Positions 10,901 to 17,377 of a stretch of DNA of 64,000 nt are shown piece after piece (positions within the stretch are counted from its first letter, which is position 1; each line of letters opens with the position of its first letter). This DNA comes from Aquitalea palustris (GTDB lineage: Bacteria > Pseudomonadota > Gammaproteobacteria > Burkholderiales > Chromobacteriaceae). The stretch covers positions 17,399-81,398 of the forward strand of contig NZ_RFAR01000019.1 of NCBI RefSeq assembly GCF_003693445.1, written 5' to 3'. The notes beneath the pieces are model-generated. The model saw nothing but the letters and a program-made list of their open reading frames with translations. It was not told the origin of the DNA and did no database searches. The translations under genes and the position numbers were made by a program.

Positions 10901-11308
10901 TTGGTAGCTGGCGCAGTCACTGACGGACTGCCGAAGGCGGACGACTGGGAGAGCTGGCTGGCCAAGGCGACTGGCGATGAGATGGTGAGCACTATCCCGT
11001 TTGCTCGGGACCTCTACTCCTTTGCCATGGGTTACCACCATGCGGGGGTGATCGGCCCTGAAGCCTGGATGCAGAGCGTGGCTCAGCCACTAATCGACGG
11101 GGTTAAGGCGGCCACCGGCCACCACGTAACGGGTGCGATCCAGCATATCGCCGACGCTGCGGGTATGGGTCTGCACATCCCGGGCCTTGGCCAGTTGGGC
11201 AAAATGGCGCAGTACGAGTATGACATCGCCACCGGCAACAAACCCCAGCCCGCCGATGCACTTGAGCACGCCCAGGGTCTGACGGTGGGTACACACACGA
11301 AACACTAG
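4955..11308 (+). CDS. Giant polyvalent ejection protein with probable PBECR-type nuclease and HExxH domains
   Basis: 2,117 residues, in the place where podoviruses carry their largest internal virion protein. From the sequence: an Ala/Gly-rich N-terminal third with hydrophobic helices; a segment at about residues 615-722 containing GDIDLVYG, GLAK-like GVAKLAKYHPEVL, an arginine-rich strand and a terminal WLLTAF; a metallopeptidase-like FLHETGHYWLE at residues 850-860 (His852, Glu853, His856); long coiled-coil, Lys/Glu-rich middle parts; and a hydrophobic C-terminal region with a Trp-rich DDWESWL block. The 615-722 pattern matches my knowledge of the Barnase/EndoU/ColicinE5-D/RelE-like (PBECR) nuclease domains of phage polyvalent proteins, described as effectors injected with phage DNA. 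The C-terminal block resembles large polyvalent protein-associated domains. The enzymatic activities are inferred. Confidence 0.75.
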   Translation: MADSNPYDSLVDEMMTGQGAAIRNNIYSNVGQSADKAAQIQQLAKTTGLPQQSVAFDPDAAQRTATMLHMDVGKLQTQYPHLAANLESPNFAAIAHDDLPNLAATEQAVKSLPPPSPAAQPQGWLSQIGDTAYAGLQGFAGSFNSAARGLNIVGGAFPTLYDKAASLVTGKDSTAAQDAYFDRFVKPLDDNASYFNLSPNAGVLQKVVHAVGAGAGMFTQVAATGGMGGVAAPASVLGARTAVSSAVEHATKSMAFPALTAAVNTGNDVYQQTGSAAAAVKAATAAYGTNTAMGVLPIGMEGGLLKRLVTGVPVGIATGEANRQVTNAAMPDSMQQPRDISDVIVNGITGAILSGAMGGRGGALESAVRENYGQEVKAAQAEQGMQGLATLSELATGSKLRQRDPDAFKQFIQNVTEDGHLSDVYVDGKLFDDVLNQSGVDRNQLQALMPDVAKQLPTALQTMGDVRIPVADYATHIAGGKLDDALMPHLKTDPDGMTYQQAQDYRTNVQGELVKQAQDLADKQQAQDARDQALQAVYDDRLAQLNSAGRFTDDVNKQYASLHQQLVATLADREGMPIDQVHQMLPLHVQGDGTGDLAQGSQDGPFGPISQDFHHDAPGAIAHLLKNKSGEAVGALHHPEIGDIDLVYGKEGTGESDGYGVAKLAKYHPEVLDKLQDVLSEMKVVQRGTNRVRMESADHKASVRLTWDDQAKNWLLTAFKKKERGVADTRTDTASIGEADDTARRSDASDSIVDQDIQKFYQSRVADQAPSNDGILQRVKNTLRQGMGLLTNAKEAQSPDPLTNPPHKGGSVESGDEPLKQTITAQGDRGYFDPASKTIGLLKDADLSTFLHETGHYWLEAMHEFVQRPEASEGLRGDFDTLLRSFGTQGDTAADRLANWSASDMAARRAGHEQFAEGFERYLLEGKAPTPELQTLFSRFRSWLMNVYRSLTGVGQELSPEVRGVFDRMVASEDAIREAERVRGYLTPDLLGEVTPETQQYQSLGQQATDQAISEMQTRSIRDMKWISNAKSKAMRDLQRTARDERAKIAAEVTKEVMEQPVNKARTWLTKGETVDPNGDAIKAEKGYKLNTDALSELFPKGELGGTTLDGLRGMHAKDGLHPDLVADMFGYNSGRELVHDLLNAPRAKDEIEGMTDQRMLERHGDLVDPVSIERAAEVAIHNDARAKMMATGLKVLTKSPMPVRDIEKAAKAAADVAIAQKKVGDLRPAQYSAAETKANKALLKLAPKDPMGAAQAQRAALLNNRLFKSSTEALADVRSALTYFKRFQRESTLKKIAPEEREQILTELGKYDFRINPSDEPSRAQKNLQQWAESQQQAGYTPIIDQAALQIAPRTQYRSMTVEELRGLRDMIGSIEKIGRDKVTATWRGQRMALADVVGEFVGKMQEHAQKFTPDQLYNAPDKRGIGQIPLAFAKMGAALRATEASLKPQQYKANHFDAHELLGPFHELFNSVFDANYRKIDLTRQQADIARSVADKLGKDWQQSLHNFVDNSTLLDPKLTEESGRPVYMRISRDNLIQMAAHAGSESNFDKLAKGYNWDPATVWGFLDGKLTKEDATAVKTQWEMANHHWEDTKAMYERMGQVVPPKVEARPYRLRLADGTVEDMPGGYMPIRYDPLRSRLGAKQQAERAIDVEAGRFGYDFFGRDTTTNGSMNARNDGYADALDLSHERFERALAETIHDLAYRETLVNVNKIITDSDFRGQFLKTFGRENYDALHTWLGRIANSETVDRQAEGWGKWFRYTRTGMVMNAIALRATTVLKHGGSALFKSAGYFVGGGEKYLLGRMRLLVTDYSNQIASAQEKFSEIRARLLQQDRDYRETVSSLYQPESPRAWAERFGHSAVAWADMMSAVPTAWAAYDRAITEGIPTRMGGTGKPMTEAQAVAYANQMVREAHGSNIESARSNTMSTPHEGVKMFTTLYGFQNNTLGQLLNATSMLKTQGISKPEVLARSMMAVLVPALVAGAVTDGLPKADDWESWLAKATGDEMVSTIPFARDLYSFAMGYHHAGVIGPEAWMQSVAQPLIDGVKAATGHHVTGAIQHIADAAGMGLHIPGLGQLGKMAQYEYDIATGNKPQPADALEHAQGLTVGTHTKH

Positions 11309-11368
11309 CGGTGTACAAGGGCGACGGCCCGTGACGGACACTTCAGGCATCACACCGGAGTGTCCGTC

Positions 11369-12574
11369 ATGACCATCAGCAGCACCAATCGCGTTGTGCA
11401 ATTTACAGGGAACGCATCCCAAACGGCGTTCCCGTTTGCGTTCAAGGTATTTGCCGCGACCGACGTCCTGGTGATCCTGACCGATACGTCAGGCAACAGC
11501 ACGACCGAGACGCTAACCAGTCAGTACAGCGTCGTGTTGAACAGCGATCAGAACAACAGCCCAGGGGGCACGGTGACGATGAACGCCGCGCCACCGGCAG
11601 GCTACACGCTGACCATCTCCAGCTCGGTCCCTGTGCTTCAGCCGACCAACATTGCCAACACCGGCAACTTCTACCCACAAAGCGTAACGGATGCTTTCGA
11701 CCGGCTGACTGTGATTTGCCAGCAGCTTCAGCTCGGCTTGAACAACGCACTGCAATACCCGGTCACGGTACAGGGCGGGTTCTCTGCCACGCTACCTACC
11801 CCACAAGCCAGCCAGCTGCTGGGATGGAACGCGGCAGGCACTGCCCTAGTGAACTGCACTCCGGCGGGGATTGGCGCGGGTACTGTTGGCACCACCCAGC
11901 TTGCTGACGGTGGCGTAACCGCAGCCAAGCTAGCCAGTGGGGCGGCAGCTAGCAACCTTGGCAACGGCGGGGTGACGGCGGCCATGTTGGCTGCCGGGGC
12001 TGCCGTGTCGAATATCGGCACCGGTGGTATTGGTGCCACGCAGCTTGGTGCCGGGTCTGCCACGCTGGCCAAGCTGGACAGAACAGGCACTACCGGCCAG
12101 GTTCTGCTTGCGCAGACTGGTGCAGCGCCGGTGTGGGGGCAGAACCCTGCGCTTAATTCTGTGATTCGCGTCAATACGCCAAATGGTAGTGGATCGACAA
12201 ATACCAAATACCGCCGATTCACCAATGTGGTGACCAATACCGGCAGTAGTGATGTTAGCTACGCCGACAGCGCCACGCTGGGGGCAAGCTTTACCATCGT
12301 GAATGCCGGTATCTATTCACTCAGCTATTCAGATAGCAATACATCGGCGCAGACAATTGCCATCACTCTGAATGACAACCAGCCTACCACGGTGATCGGT
12401 TCTACAACTGCGGCAAATGTTCTGGCGTCTTGCACGTGTGTTTCAAGCGGTTATGCGGCATGCGCGGCATGGACCGGCTATTTGGCAGCCGGTAGTGTGA
12501 TTAACGCCAAAACAGATGGAAACGGTAACGGCAACTCATCCCAAGTGCAGTTCACCATTTCAAGGATCGCATGA
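11369..12574 (+). CDS. Tail fibre protein
   Basis: 401 residues from the ATG at 11369; a GTG at 11360 is an in-frame alternative. The N-terminal 140 residues (opening TNRVVQFTGNASQTAFPFAFKVF, with a later NTGNFYPQSVTDAFDRL) are of the T7-tail-fibre N-terminal type that attaches fibres to the tail. Residues about 180-235 contain degenerate Gly/Ala repeats of the form GGVTAAxLAxGAAxSNxG, expected to form a trimeric shaft. The C-terminal part (from about nt 12280) looks like a beta-sandwich tip and is the likely receptor-binding end. Its stop overlaps the next start (ATGA). No sign of a diversity-generating retroelement was noticed nearby. Confidence 0.8.
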   Translation: MTISSTNRVVQFTGNASQTAFPFAFKVFAATDVLVILTDTSGNSTTETLTSQYSVVLNSDQNNSPGGTVTMNAAPPAGYTLTISSSVPVLQPTNIANTGNFYPQSVTDAFDRLTVICQQLQLGLNNALQYPVTVQGGFSATLPTPQASQLLGWNAAGTALVNCTPAGIGAGTVGTTQLADGGVTAAKLASGAAASNLGNGGVTAAMLAAGAAVSNIGTGGIGATQLGAGSATLAKLDRTGTTGQVLLAQTGAAPVWGQNPALNSVIRVNTPNGSGSTNTKYRRFTNVVTNTGSSDVSYADSATLGASFTIVNAGIYSLSYSDSNTSAQTIAITLNDNQPTTVIGSTTAANVLASCTCVSSGYAACAAWTGYLAAGSVINAKTDGNGNGNSSQVQFTISRIA

Positions 12575-13002
12575 TGACTATCCACGCCTTCAAAGACGCC
12601 AATGACGGTTACTACCAAGTCGACGTACCGGACGGCGAGGACATGCCGGAATGGACGGAAGGTCTGACACCGTGCGCGGTGCAGCCCGCCACGTCGAACA
12701 CCGCTCAGCAACTCGCATCGCTTCAACAAGGCGTACAGCATTGGCTCGACACCACCGCCCAAGCGAATGGATATGACGGCATCGCCTCCTGCTGCAGTTA
12801 CTACAACAGCAGTGTGGCCCAGTACGCTGCAGACGCAAAGGCCGCGACGCTATGGCGCGACGCAGTGTGGCAGGCCTGCTACGCCCAGTCTGCTGCCCTG
12901 AGCAGTCAGCCCAACCCAGTCATACCCACGCTCGCTACCCTGCTTCTTTCCTTGCCCCAGCCAGCAACCTACGGCTGGACTGCTCACGCGCCGGGGGCCT
13001 AG
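12571..13002 (+). CDS. Tail fibre accessory / assembly-type protein
   Basis: 143 residues, starting inside the stop of the tail fibre gene. The N-terminus (FKDANDGYYQVDVPD) and the middle (Gln/Ala helix followed by NGYDGIASCCSYYNSSVAQYAADAKAATLWRDAVW) follow a pattern common in small proteins encoded directly after phage tail fibres, several of which are annotated as tail fibre assembly or tail fibre domain proteins. A role in folding, trimerising or capping the fibre is the natural guess. No catalytic motif is visible. Confidence 0.55.
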   Translation: MMTIHAFKDANDGYYQVDVPDGEDMPEWTEGLTPCAVQPATSNTAQQLASLQQGVQHWLDTTAQANGYDGIASCCSYYNSSVAQYAADAKAATLWRDAVWQACYAQSAALSSQPNPVIPTLATLLLSLPQPATYGWTAHAPGA

Positions 13003-13004
13003 CC

Positions 13005-13301
13005 ATGGATCTGCAAATCGTCGTCTTGCTTATCCTGCTGCTGGTGATCGGTGCGGTCACGACCGGATGGCTCCACGCCATGGTCGTTGGCTTCGACATG
13101 TTCGTGCAAGACCTGATTTGGGACGCCCCCATCGGGGTGACGATATCGAGCCGCGCCGGCCTGGCCGCGCGTAACGGCAAGCCGCTGGGTTCTCGCATCG
13201 TCAATTTCATCATGGGTAGCACTACGCATTGCGAAGATGCCATCGCTGCCGACATCGCCAGGGCGAAGAAAGCGCTGGCGGTCCTCCAACAAGAAGGGTG
13301 A
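13005..13301 (+). CDS. Small phage membrane protein
   Basis: 98 residues from the ATG at 13005, two bases after the previous stop. A long hydrophobic N-terminal helix (VVLLILLLVIGAVTTGWLHA) suggests one membrane anchor. The rest is polar with no motif I recognise (NGKPLGSRIVNFIMGSTTHCEDAIAADIARAKKAL). It lies between the tail fibre genes and the lysis genes. A role in lysis or superinfection exclusion would fit but is not shown by the sequence. Confidence 0.6.
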   Translation: MDLQIVVLLILLLVIGAVTTGWLHAMVVGFDMFVQDLIWDAPIGVTISSRAGLAARNGKPLGSRIVNFIMGSTTHCEDAIAADIARAKKALAVLQQEG

Positions 13302-13304
13302 CCC

Positions 13305-13646
13305 GTGGACCAAAACACGATGTTGCAGCTCGCTGGCGTGGGCATGCTGGGCGTGCTGGGGTACTTCCTCAAGAACGCGCACAACGAAGTCAAGGATTTG
13401 AAAATCGAGCTGGCCGCCCAGAAGCGCGACTTCTCTGACCTGTCGCTGAAAGTGGCAACGGACTTTGTTCGCCGGGAGGAGTTCGAGAAGCTGGAGTCCA
13501 GCCTCGAGAAACTCAGCGACCAGTTGTTCAGTAAGTTCGATCAGATCGCTGACAAGTTTGACCAGCGGTTCGATCAGCTTGGTAACAAGCTCGACAACCA
13601 GCTCCAGGATGTGTACCGGCAAATCGGAAAGAAGGCTGACAAATGA
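13305..13646 (+). CDS. Small membrane-anchored coiled-coil protein in the lysis region
   Basis: 113 residues with a GTG start at 13305. A short hydrophobic N-terminal segment (LQLAGVGMLGVLGYFL) is followed by an almost continuous charged coiled coil with heptad-like repeats (SDQLFSKFDQIADKFDQRFDQLGNKLDNQL). One N-terminal membrane segment plus a coiled coil recalls an inner-membrane spanin (Rz-like) or a scaffold, but no overlapping outer-membrane lipoprotein gene (Rz1) was found in it. It overlaps the endolysin start by 4 bases (ATGA). Confidence 0.6.
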   Translation: MDQNTMLQLAGVGMLGVLGYFLKNAHNEVKDLKIELAAQKRDFSDLSLKVATDFVRREEFEKLESSLEKLSDQLFSKFDQIADKFDQRFDQLGNKLDNQLQDVYRQIGKKADK

Positions 13647-14173
13647 CACCTGAAGATCTCGCCGCAGCCATTGGCTGCCCGGCTGAACGCGCCTCCAAAT
13701 GGGCCGACCCGCTGTCTGCTGCCATGCAGCTCTACGACATCGGCACGCCCGCCCGGCAGGCGGCTTTCCTCGCCCAGGTCGGCCACGAGTCGGGCCGCTT
13801 AGTCTACGTGCGTGAGCTGTGGGGGCCGACTGCTGCGCAGCAAGGCTATGAAGGCCGGGACGACCTGGGCAACACAGTGCCGGGTGACGGTTTCAGATAC
13901 CGTGGGCGCGGCCTGATCCAGATCACCGGCCGGGCCAACTATCAAGCCATGGCCGACAAGCTGAACCTGCCACTGGTTGATCGGCCCGAGTTGCTGGAGG
14001 AACCAAGCAATGCGGCTTTGTCCGCCTGCCAGTTCTGGCAGGATCATGGTCTAAACGAACTGGCCGACGCTGGCGAGTTCGTCACGATAACCCGCCGCAT
14101 CAACGGCGGCACCAATGGCCTGGCTGACCGGCAAGCGATCTGGGAAACAGCCAAGCAAGTACTGGGGGCATGA
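13643..14173 (+). CDS. Endolysin, glycoside hydrolase family 19
   Basis: 176 residues. The GH19 (chitinase-like) signature is clear: AAFLAQVGHESGRL followed by YVREL (the two acidic positions typical of the family), the RYRGRGLIQITGRANYQ block, and the C-terminal ITRRINGG block. Phage enzymes of this family cut the glycan backbone of peptidoglycan to release progeny. There is no signal peptide, so it needs the adjacent holin to reach the wall. Start and stop both overlap neighbours by ATGA, so the lysis genes look translationally coupled. Confidence 0.9.
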   Translation: MTPEDLAAAIGCPAERASKWADPLSAAMQLYDIGTPARQAAFLAQVGHESGRLVYVRELWGPTAAQQGYEGRDDLGNTVPGDGFRYRGRGLIQITGRANYQAMADKLNLPLVDRPELLEEPSNAALSACQFWQDHGLNELADAGEFVTITRRINGGTNGLADRQAIWETAKQVLGA

Positions 14174-14712
14174 ACATGGACTGGAAACAATTGGGCAGTG
14201 CGGTGGCCAAGCTCGGTTTGCCGCTTCTGGGTGCAGCGCTGCCGATTCCCGGTGGCGCCGCCATCGGTACGGCCCTGGCTCAAGCCATCGGCAGCACCTC
14301 GGCGGACCCGCAAGACATCCTCACCGCTCTGACGGCGAATGCTGACACGCAGCTCAAGGCCAAGCAGTTCGAGGATACGCACAAGGAAACCATGCTGAAG
14401 CTGCAGCTAGACTACCAGGCGCAGATTTACCAGCAAGAGGTTGCTGACCGTGCCAGTGCTCGCACCATGCAAGTGGGTACCAAATCGTATACCCTGCCGG
14501 TGCTCGCCTACACCATCGTGGGCAGTTTCATCGCCATGGTGGGCAGCACGCTGCTAGGCTACAGCCATGTGGACAGCGTCCTCGCAGGCACGCTGGTGGG
14601 CTACCTGTCGGCCAAGGCTGAGCAGGTAATTGCGTTCTACTTTGGCAGCTCGAAGGGTAGCGAAGACAAGAACGTACTGCTGGCCAACTCGGTGCCGGTG
14701 GGCAAGCAGTAG
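14170..14712 (+). CDS. Holin-type membrane protein (3TM family)
   Basis: 180 residues; the ATG at 14170 overlaps the endolysin stop and an ATG at 14176 is the alternative. A hydrophobic, Gly/Ala/Pro-rich N-terminal segment (GLPLLGAALPIPGGAAIGTALAQAIG), a charged coiled middle and two C-terminal hydrophobic segments (VLAYTIVGSFIAMVGSTLLGY and VLAGTLVGYLSAKAEQVIAFYFG) fit the three-helix holin family. Position directly after the endolysin supports this. It is the last prophage gene before the attachment site. Confidence 0.72.
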   Translation: MNMDWKQLGSAVAKLGLPLLGAALPIPGGAAIGTALAQAIGSTSADPQDILTALTANADTQLKAKQFEDTHKETMLKLQLDYQAQIYQQEVADRASARTMQVGTKSYTLPVLAYTIVGSFIAMVGSTLLGYSHVDSVLAGTLVGYLSAKAEQVIAFYFGSSKGSEDKNVLLANSVPVGKQ

Positions 14713-14719
14713 CCGGTAA

Positions 14720-14802
14720 AATCGTTTCCGCATCCACCTTTTAGCGCCTAGTAAAATCAAGGCTTTGAAAGGCGACAAACAGGGGCGATTGCGGAAACGA
14801 TT
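14720..14802. repeat. Inverted repeat just inside the prophage end
   Basis: A perfect 13-bp inverted repeat, AATCGTTTCCGCA at 14720-14732 and its reverse complement at 14790-14802, separated by 57 bp. It lies between the holin stop and the tRNA-Ser fragment. The long spacer argues against a simple terminator. Paired protein-binding sites such as integrase arm sites or excisionase sites near an attachment core would fit. The sequence shows the repeat; the function is inferred. Confidence 0.55.
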
Positions 14803-14841
14803 AATCTGTAAGCTGCTGATTTATTTAATTTACTGGCAGGA

Positions 14842-14897
14842 CTTGAAAACTGCCGACGGGAAACCGTCCGTGGGTTCGAATCCCACAGCCTCCGCCA
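14842..14897 (+). other. Prophage attachment site: 3' fragment of tRNA-Ser(UGA)
   Basis: From CTTGAAA (anticodon loop with anticodon TGA) through a class-II variable arm (CGACGGGAAACCGTCCG), the T arm GTGGGTTCGAATCCCAC and the acceptor end with encoded CCA, the sequence matches the 3' two-thirds of a bacterial tRNA-Ser. The expected 5' half is missing: upstream lies unrelated AT-rich DNA, and the base pairs just before the anticodon loop do not fit an anticodon stem. This is what integration into a tRNA gene leaves at the distal end. The intact tRNA-Ser should lie at the other prophage end, outside the window. Confidence 0.85.
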
Positions 14898-15042
14898 CCC
14901 CATATTCAGACACCGTCACCTTCTGTCACCAAAATGGCTGAAACCCTTGCAGAACGTGGCGGTTTCTTCATTCTGGCGCACCGCCATGCATCGACCATCA
15001 TTTCATTTTGATGGGTCGAGATCACTACGTGATGGTACGACC

Positions 15043-15240
15043 ATGCCCAAGCCCTCCACCCCCCTGACAGACACCCGCATTCGCAACGCAAAGCCTGCGG
15101 AGAAGCTATACATGCTCAGTGATGGCGCTGGACTGGCGCTGTGCGTCTGGTCGGATATCGGTACGCCTGCGGTCCTTCGTCGAAGCCGGCAAACACGGCA
15201 CTGGGAAACAGCAAGGCAAGAATGATCAAGATAGGCTGCA
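15043..15240 (+). pseudogene. Tyrosine recombinase (P4-type integrase) N-terminal remnant
   Basis: The ATG at 15043 opens a frame with LTDTRIRNAKPAEK and LSDGAGLALCVW, the characteristic start of P4-family integrases with a DUF4102 N-terminal domain. After about 45 residues (near nt 15160) the match is lost, and the frame closes at 15225; an alternative frame continues with RLRSFVEAGKHGTGKQQGK. The remaining ~350 residues, including the catalytic R-H-R-Y domain, are absent. It sits 145 bp outside the tRNA-Ser fragment, where an integrase gene normally stands next to its own attachment site, so it is likely a leftover of a different element that used the same tRNA. Confidence 0.75.
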
Positions 15241-15277
15241 TGGGCAAACAATGGCCCCAAAAGTGAAGGGCAGATAT

Positions 15278-15709
15278 TTACTTTGCTCTGCAGTCGCGCA
15301 CATTGAGAAATTTAATCATCAAACAAGCCAAACCAACCATCATGATCAGGTTGGCTGAGGACAGATAGCAGAGGAAAAGGATATGCGATGGAGCTGACAG
15401 CGGCACTTCAGCCATGGCGCGCGTGATAAAAACAAGGGAAAGGGCTAGTGCCACCTTGGCGGCATGACGGCGATAAATAAGCAGCAGTACTGGCACGGTA
15501 ATGATGGCCATGAGGAGGTGAATCAATAGGCCCTCAACCAGCAAGCCAGCCCAAACATCCACACGCTGGTGACTGCTGGACCAGGGAAAATGTGCACCCA
15601 CCCAGTTGGAAATTAGGTAATGCGGCGTATTACCGCCCCAGCACAGCAAAAGCACAAGCAATGCACCCAGCTTTAAAACGTGAAGCAACCAGCCAATCAG
15701 CTTGTGCAT
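15278..15709 (-). CDS. Four-helix membrane protein, unknown function
   Basis: 143 residues with about four hydrophobic segments (LKLGALLVLLLCW, AGLLVEGLLIHLLMAIITVPVLLLIY, ALALSLVFITRAM and LIMMVGLACLMIKFL). I recognise no family motif. It starts 10 bp downstream of the secreted ClpP-fold gene and ends a minus-strand set of three genes, so it is probably co-transcribed. Its coding end lies just beside the degenerate integrase region. Confidence 0.6.
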   Translation of the reverse strand: MHKLIGWLLHVLKLGALLVLLLCWGGNTPHYLISNWVGAHFPWSSSHQRVDVWAGLLVEGLLIHLLMAIITVPVLLLIYRRHAAKVALALSLVFITRAMAEVPLSAPSHILFLCYLSSANLIMMVGLACLMIKFLNVRDCRAK

Positions 15710-15719
15710 TTAACCAACC

Positions 15720-16409
15720 TCAGTCAGCTTGTTGCGTGTTGTCACGCAAGGGATATATCGCCCATGAGGTGACAATCCCATTAGCCAGCGCATCGCCCAT
15801 CTCGGGCTTGGCGCATTGCTCCTGTCTCTTGCCTTTATCCTCGGTGCCCTGGCACAGCATCACCTTTTGCGTACCCGGCAGGATGTTGGCATCACGGTGA
15901 TAAAAAGCGATATAACCGTGATGATTGGGGATATGCACCCACTGCTCCACCAGGACCGGATTGGCCTTGCCATCGCTGTATTTGATGACCCAGTCCTTCA
16001 GGTAGCCCATTCGCCCCGCTTGCAGGCTGCCATCAGCAGCATAATTGCCATGCAGGCCGACATAGGTTTTGTCCAGCGGCTGCTCGTCGGAATATTGCCG
16101 CTGCACCCCACCCAGAAACATGCGTGAGCAGGAGGATATGCAAAAGCCGGACAAGGCGGTATTGAGCTTGTGCGCGCGGATATACTCCCCTACCGCATAG
16201 CCGGTACGGGCATCGCCGCCATGCGAATTTTTCAGTACCACGGTGTTGATGTCTGGATGACTCTCCAGCGTACTTTCCAGCACCCGTAGCTCGATGCCGG
16301 TAACCGGCCCAGACATCAGCACAGCCTGGCCACGCACTTCAACATCCATGGCCTGCGCGGCGTTTATCACAGCCAGCAGGGTGATACCCGCTGCCAAACT
16401 TCGCTTCAT
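15720..16409 (-). CDS. Secreted protein with ClpP/crotonase-like fold (COG3904-like)
   Basis: 229 residues from the ATG at 16409, chosen because a signal peptide (MKRSLAAGITLLAVINAAQA) begins there; an upstream in-frame start would overlap the preceding gene further. Two motifs recall periplasmic ClpP-like proteins: NSHGGDARTGYAVGEYI (the usual S-x-GG turn after the first strand) and GFCISSCSRMFLGG (the position of the nucleophile serine at a helix start). A downstream His/Asp-rich segment (LHGNY and HIPNHHGYIAFYH) could complete an active site. It overlaps the upstream DUF2726 gene by 4 bp. Substrate unknown; proteolytic activity is inferred from fold resemblance only. Confidence 0.6.
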   Translation of the reverse strand: MKRSLAAGITLLAVINAAQAMDVEVRGQAVLMSGPVTGIELRVLESTLESHPDINTVVLKNSHGGDARTGYAVGEYIRAHKLNTALSGFCISSCSRMFLGGVQRQYSDEQPLDKTYVGLHGNYAADGSLQAGRMGYLKDWVIKYSDGKANPVLVEQWVHIPNHHGYIAFYHRDANILPGTQKVMLCQGTEDKGKRQEQCAKPEMGDALANGIVTSWAIYPLRDNTQQAD

Positions 16410-17377
16410 CGTGCTTCCTTCGCGGTGGGAGATTGCCCCGTCGTGGATGATACAGAATCTGCGCCCAGGTACATCCACCGCAGCACATCGGCCAGATTCT
16501 TCACCGGCTCGTTACCGGGGGTATTGGGTAGACGGAAGGCCAGCAAGCCGGCCTGGCGCACGGCGGCGTCGCGTTTTTTGTCCTGTTCCTCTTTGCCACG
16601 GTGGCTGCTGTCGTCCAGCTCGATGACCGCCACCACGCTCAGGTCCTTGCGGCACACCACAAAGTCCGCCACCTTCTGGCGCATGGTGCCGAACAGCGCA
16701 TAGTTCTGCCTGCCCGTCCCGCCCTTCACGCTCAGCAACTGGCTGAAACCCACCTGGGCCAGCACGATAAAGTCCGGCGACAGATGCTCTACCAGCCGCC
16801 AGTAACAGCCCTGCTCACGCGCTGACAGCAAGGCCGGCTTTTTCAGGCAGAAGCGAGCATTGCCGTAATCCATCGGCTTCTTGAGCACCGGGCGAAACAC
16901 CAATTCAGGTGGCGCCTCGGGCGCGGATTCCGTGCGGGGATCCTGTCTGCGATCAGGCTGCTTGCCACGGCCGCGTGCGCCACGTCGCTGCCTGGGCATC
17001 ATCATGACCAGCGCACCCACAATAGCCATGATGAACAACAGCCATTTGAGCGCACCCATGATGGGCCCCATCAAGGATGGCGCGGGGGAAACAACCGGCA
17101 GAGGCGGTAGATGTTGACTGGCCGTCTGCGCTGGCTGCGGGGTAATAACTTGCACGGGCGGCGTGGCTGGCGTAGTGGGTTCCGGCTGCGGCGTAGTCTG
17201 TACCGGCGGAGTCGGCTGCACCACTTGGCCAGGCGCGGCTTGCCCGGCATTCATCACCGTACAGCCGGGGTAGTTGCTATAGATGGGCCGGCCGGTTTGC
17301 GGGTCGGTACAGGTGTAAATCTGAGCGGTTGCAGTAGCGCTGACCAGCAGCAAGGAAAAGGATATGGCTTTAATCAT
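16406..17377 (-). CDS. DUF4124-like / transmembrane / DUF2726 nuclease-like fusion protein
   Basis: 323 residues. A signal-like N-terminus is followed by IYTCTDPQTGRPIYSNYPGC, a short DUF4124-type motif found in periplasmic proteins. Then come a Pro/Gln/Thr-rich linker (residues 45-95), a transmembrane helix (MGALKWLLFIMAIVGALVMMM), a basic linker and a cytoplasmic DUF2726 domain from about residue 155. That domain shows VADFVVCRKDLSVVAVIELDDSSH and RDAAVRQAGL. DUF2726 is related to restriction-endonuclease-like folds, with D...E-x-D positions visible. The topology implies a periplasmic sensor-like part joined to a cytoplasmic nuclease-like part. It is first of three minus-strand genes with 4-bp and 10-bp junctions. 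Confidence 0.7.
   Translation of the reverse strand: MIKAISFSLLLVSATATAQIYTCTDPQTGRPIYSNYPGCTVMNAGQAAPGQVVQPTPPVQTTPQPEPTTPATPPVQVITPQPAQTASQHLPPLPVVSPAPSLMGPIMGALKWLLFIMAIVGALVMMMPRQRRGARGRGKQPDRRQDPRTESAPEAPPELVFRPVLKKPMDYGNARFCLKKPALLSAREQGCYWRLVEHLSPDFIVLAQVGFSQLLSVKGGTGRQNYALFGTMRQKVADFVVCRKDLSVVAVIELDDSSHRGKEEQDKKRDAAVRQAGLLAFRLPNTPGNEPVKNLADVLRWMYLGADSVSSTTGQSPTAKEAR

Larger units (their letters stand above)
1..14897 (+). mobile_element. Right part of a podovirus-like prophage
   Basis: All genes here run on the + strand with touching or overlapping ends. Their order is typical of the late region of a short-tailed phage: tail/structural protein, three internal virion (ejection) proteins, tail fibre and accessory, then lysis genes. 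The segment ends at a 3' fragment of a tRNA-Ser gene at 14842-14897, which I read as the attachment site. The left end, with integrase, repressor, replication, terminase, portal and capsid genes, lies outside the window. The layout resembles podoviruses such as Burkholderia BcepC6B or Bordetella BPP-1; this is an impression from gene order and protein features, not from alignment. No broken phage reading frame is visible in this part, so the late genes could be functional. Confidence 0.88.

Noticed and set aside
11369..13002. A diversity-generating retroelement at the tail fibre, as in BPP-1
   Set aside because: No reverse transcriptase gene and no template/variable repeat pair were seen in the window.
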